Source of the DNA: Anaerolinea sp.
GTDB lineage: Bacteria; Chloroflexota; Anaerolineae; JAAEKA01
Assembly (NCBI GenBank): GCA_014879765.1
Contig: JACSRL010000176.1
Span: 1-7,432, forward strand
Direction of reading: 5' to 3'
DNA: 7,432 bases
The position numbers and the translations under genes are program-made. The notes beneath the pieces are model-generated. The model was not told the DNA's origin and searched no databases. It was given only the letters and a program-made list of their open reading frames with translations. Shown here piece after piece: positions 5,964 through 7,432 of the stretch (position 1 is the first letter of the stretch; the number at the start of each line of letters is the position of its first letter).

Positions 5964-7322
5964 TCAATCACCTGTGTTTACCAGTCGAAAGAGATTTCCG
6001 GCGTAATCCACCACCAGAAGCTCGCCATCCTCGGTCTCGCCGAATGAGCTGATCTGCGCGTCGCTCTTCAGCAGTTCCACGGCCTGCCAACCGCCGTCGG
6101 CGGCCGGCGCCAGCCCCCAGATGCGGCCGGAGCAGTAGTCGCCATAGAAGTAGACGCCGTGCAGGGCCGGCTGGGCCGCGCCGCGGTAGACGTAGCCGCC
6201 GGTGATCGAACAGCCCAGGTCGTGGTGATACTCCGCTGCCGGCAGGGTCAGCCCCGTCTGATCGCAGGTGCTGGCCTGGAAGCAGTGGGTGGCCTCCATG
6301 ATGGGCCAGCCGTAATTCTCGCCGCCGCGGCTGCCGGCCGGCTGCACGTTGACCTCTTCCCACAGGTTCTGCCCCACGTCGGCGATCCACAGCTCGCCGG
6401 TCAGCCGGTCGAAGCTGAAGCGCCACGGGTTGCGCAGTCCGTAGGCCCAGATCTCCGGCCGGGCCTCCTCCTGCGCCACGAAGGGATTGTCGGCCGGAAC
6501 CACCGCGCCTTCGCCGCTGACATCCAGGCGCAGCAGCGCGCCCAGGATCGTGCCCAGATCTTGGCCGTTCTCATAGGTGTCGTCGGCGCCGCCGCCGTCG
6601 CCCAGCCCGGCGTAGAGGTAGCCATCAGGCCCGAACGCCAGCATGCCGCCGTTGTGGTTGGAGGCCGGCTGGGCCGCGGTCAACAGCACCGCCTCGCTGG
6701 CCGGGTCGGCCGCGGTGCGCTCAGGGTTGGCCTGGAAGCGGGAGATGACCGTGTCGCCATCCTTGTCGGTGTAGTAGACGAAAAGCCGGCCATTGGCGGC
6801 GAACGCCGGGTCAAAGGCCAGGCCCAGCAGCCCCTGCTCGGAGGCGTCAGAGCCGACGCGCCCGCGGATGTCGAGAAAGGTCAGCGCCGAGCTGCCATCG
6901 GCGTTGAGGGCCACGATTCGGCCCGCCTTTTCCAGCACGAAGATGCGGCCGCTGCCATCGCCCGCATGGCCGGCGAAGACTGGCCGGGCCAGGTCCTCGG
7001 CCAGTGGCGCCAACGCCACGCGGAGCCCCGCCACGGCCGGCGCGCTGGGCGTTGCCGTGGGGGCGGGCGTGGCTGTCGGCGTGGCTGTCGGCGTCGCGCT
7101 GGCTGTCGCCGTCGCGGTGGCGCTGGGCTTTTCGGCGGTCGCAGACGCCGGCGGCGCGCTGGCTGTGCTGGTAGGCGCGGGCGGCACAGTGGGCGTATCC
7201 ACGGCCGTGGACGCGGTGGCCACCGGCAACGGCAGATCCGTCGGCGGCAGGGCTGACCTGGATGAGCAGGCAGCCACCATCAGGGTCATAGTCAGGACCA
7301 GCCAGATGTGACGGTTTCTCAC
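5964..7322 (-). CDS. Lipoprotein, glucose/sorbosone dehydrogenase family (PQQ-type beta-propeller)
   Basis: This 452-residue exported lipoprotein has basic residues MRNRH, a hydrophobic stretch, and a lipobox VAAC with Cys19 as the lipidated residue. A Thr/Pro/Ala/Ser-rich linker (about 25-97) follows, then a six-bladed propeller of the soluble glucose dehydrogenase/GSDH family (PF07995, about 100-450). Family landmarks are GRIFVLEKAGRI (125-136), EQGLLGLAFDP (162-172), SNHNGG with catalytic-type His223, GLRNPWRFSFD with Arg297-Asn298, ENYGWP (335-340) and SITGGYVYRG (372-381). Cys347, 353, 371 and 397 could form disulfides outside the cell. Family members oxidise aldoses with PQQ, but many relatives are uncharacterised and PQQ use here is unproven. 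The frame has no ATG start; GTG 7322 gives a compact signal peptide and TTG 7331 is the alternative, neither with a good ribosome binding site. It is coupled to the aldolase gene. Confidence 0.88.
   Translation of the reverse strand: MRNRHIWLVLTMTLMVAACSSRSALPPTDLPLPVATASTAVDTPTVPPAPTSTASAPPASATAEKPSATATATASATPTATPTATPAPTATPSAPAVAGLRVALAPLAEDLARPVFAGHAGDGSGRIFVLEKAGRIVALNADGSSALTFLDIRGRVGSDASEQGLLGLAFDPAFAANGRLFVYYTDKDGDTVISRFQANPERTAADPASEAVLLTAAQPASNHNGGMLAFGPDGYLYAGLGDGGGADDTYENGQDLGTILGALLRLDVSGEGAVVPADNPFVAQEEARPEIWAYGLRNPWRFSFDRLTGELWIADVGQNLWEEVNVQPAGSRGGENYGWPIMEATHCFQASTCDQTGLTLPAAEYHHDLGCSITGGYVYRGAAQPALHGVYFYGDYCSGRIWGLAPAADGGWQAVELLKSDAQISSFGETEDGELLVVDYAGNLFRLVNTGD
5968..5973 (-). 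promoter_or_regulatory. Aldolase ribosome binding site inside the upstream gene
   Basis: AGGTGA lies in the final codons of the dehydrogenase gene, 5 nt before ATG 5962. It overlaps the alternative GTG codon (5969-5971), which rules that codon out as the main start. Confidence 0.7.
7066..7125 (-). repeat. 12-bp tandem repeats coding the Thr/Pro linker
   Basis: GGCGTGGCTGTC occurs twice in tandem (7066-7077, 7078-7089) and continues with diverged copies to about 7125. On the coding strand these give the TATPTATP and SATATATA stretches of the lipoprotein linker. This looks like in-frame slippage in a flexible surface spacer, common in exported Chloroflexota proteins. Confidence 0.65.
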
Positions 7323-7363
7323 AGAGTTCAACTCAAGACTTCGGAAGTCGCCGCCTTGCGCGG

Positions 7364-7432
7364 GTCTCGATACGGCGGCCTACTCGACCAGCGTCTCGAT
7401 ACGGCGGCCTACTCGACCAGCGTCTCGATACG
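7364..7432. repeat. 29-bp tandem repeat, cut by the window edge
   Basis: Units of exactly 29 bp begin GTCTCGATACGGCGG and end CTACTCGACCAGC, at 7364-7392 and 7393-7421, with a third beginning at 7422 and running off the window. The copies are identical and have no spacers. The motif TCTCGATACG...TACTCGACCA resembles a dispersed intergenic repeat I recall from actinobacterial and other GC-rich genomes. TCGATA and TACTCGA can pair with one bulge, so each unit may fold weakly. It lies upstream of the lipoprotein gene, where a promoter would be expected; I see none. Confidence 0.8.

Noticed and set aside
6159..7256. Long plus-strand open frame opposite the lipoprotein gene
   Set aside because: It is antisense to the dehydrogenase; its Arg/Gly-rich end is just the reverse of the Thr/Pro linker codons.
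7364..7432. CRISPR array
   Set aside because: The period is 29 bp with identical copies back to back and no spacers.

Overview
The window is GC-rich bacterial DNA in which every gene I can support reads on the minus strand, so transcription runs from high to low coordinates. The best lineage guess is Chloroflexota (Anaerolineae/Caldilineae-like). It rests on a lipoprotein with a long Thr/Pro/Ala linker of the TATPTATP type, a SAM-I riboswitch upstream of metY, and degenerate intergenic repeats. This is an inference from style, not a marker-gene result.

Layout in transcription order, right to left. (1) 7364-7432: a 29-bp tandem repeat cut by the window edge. (2) 5964-7322: a lipoprotein of the glucose/sorbosone dehydrogenase beta-propeller family, followed after 1 nt by a class II aldolase (5195-5962). 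The two are almost certainly translationally coupled. (3) 5107-5200: a palindromic element built from 7-bp repeats. (4) 4287-5087: a Uma2-family putative nuclease with a C-terminal coiled coil, followed by a stem-loop. (5) 3703-4286: a 584-base gene-free control region holding a sigma70-type promoter, a SAM-I riboswitch aptamer (3958-4078), a structured connector, and an intrinsic terminator (3842-3878). I see nothing recognisable in about 3776-3841 or 4134-4226, beyond short hairpins. (6) 424-3702: a methionine operon metY-metX-metW. (7) 100-309: a small YgaP-like/DUF2892 membrane protein with a strong ribosome binding site, ending in a strong intrinsic terminator (36-79).

The core is a complete regulatory and metabolic unit. 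MetX acetylates homoserine and MetY replaces the acetyl group with sulfide to give homocysteine (direct sulfhydrylation). MetW is the usual partner of MetX. High SAM should stabilise P1 of the aptamer and free the terminator, switching the operon off. The sequence shows the matching alternative fold directly: the 3' side of P1 is complementary at 12 of 13 positions to the 5' side and loop of the terminator.

The genes belong to known families. The less ordinary material lies between them: a different repeat or palindrome at each junction of the met operon, 7-bp repeat arrays that supply the stop codons of two unrelated genes, and a short element shared by the leaders of metY and the DUF2892 gene. 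I found no clearly new multi-gene system.
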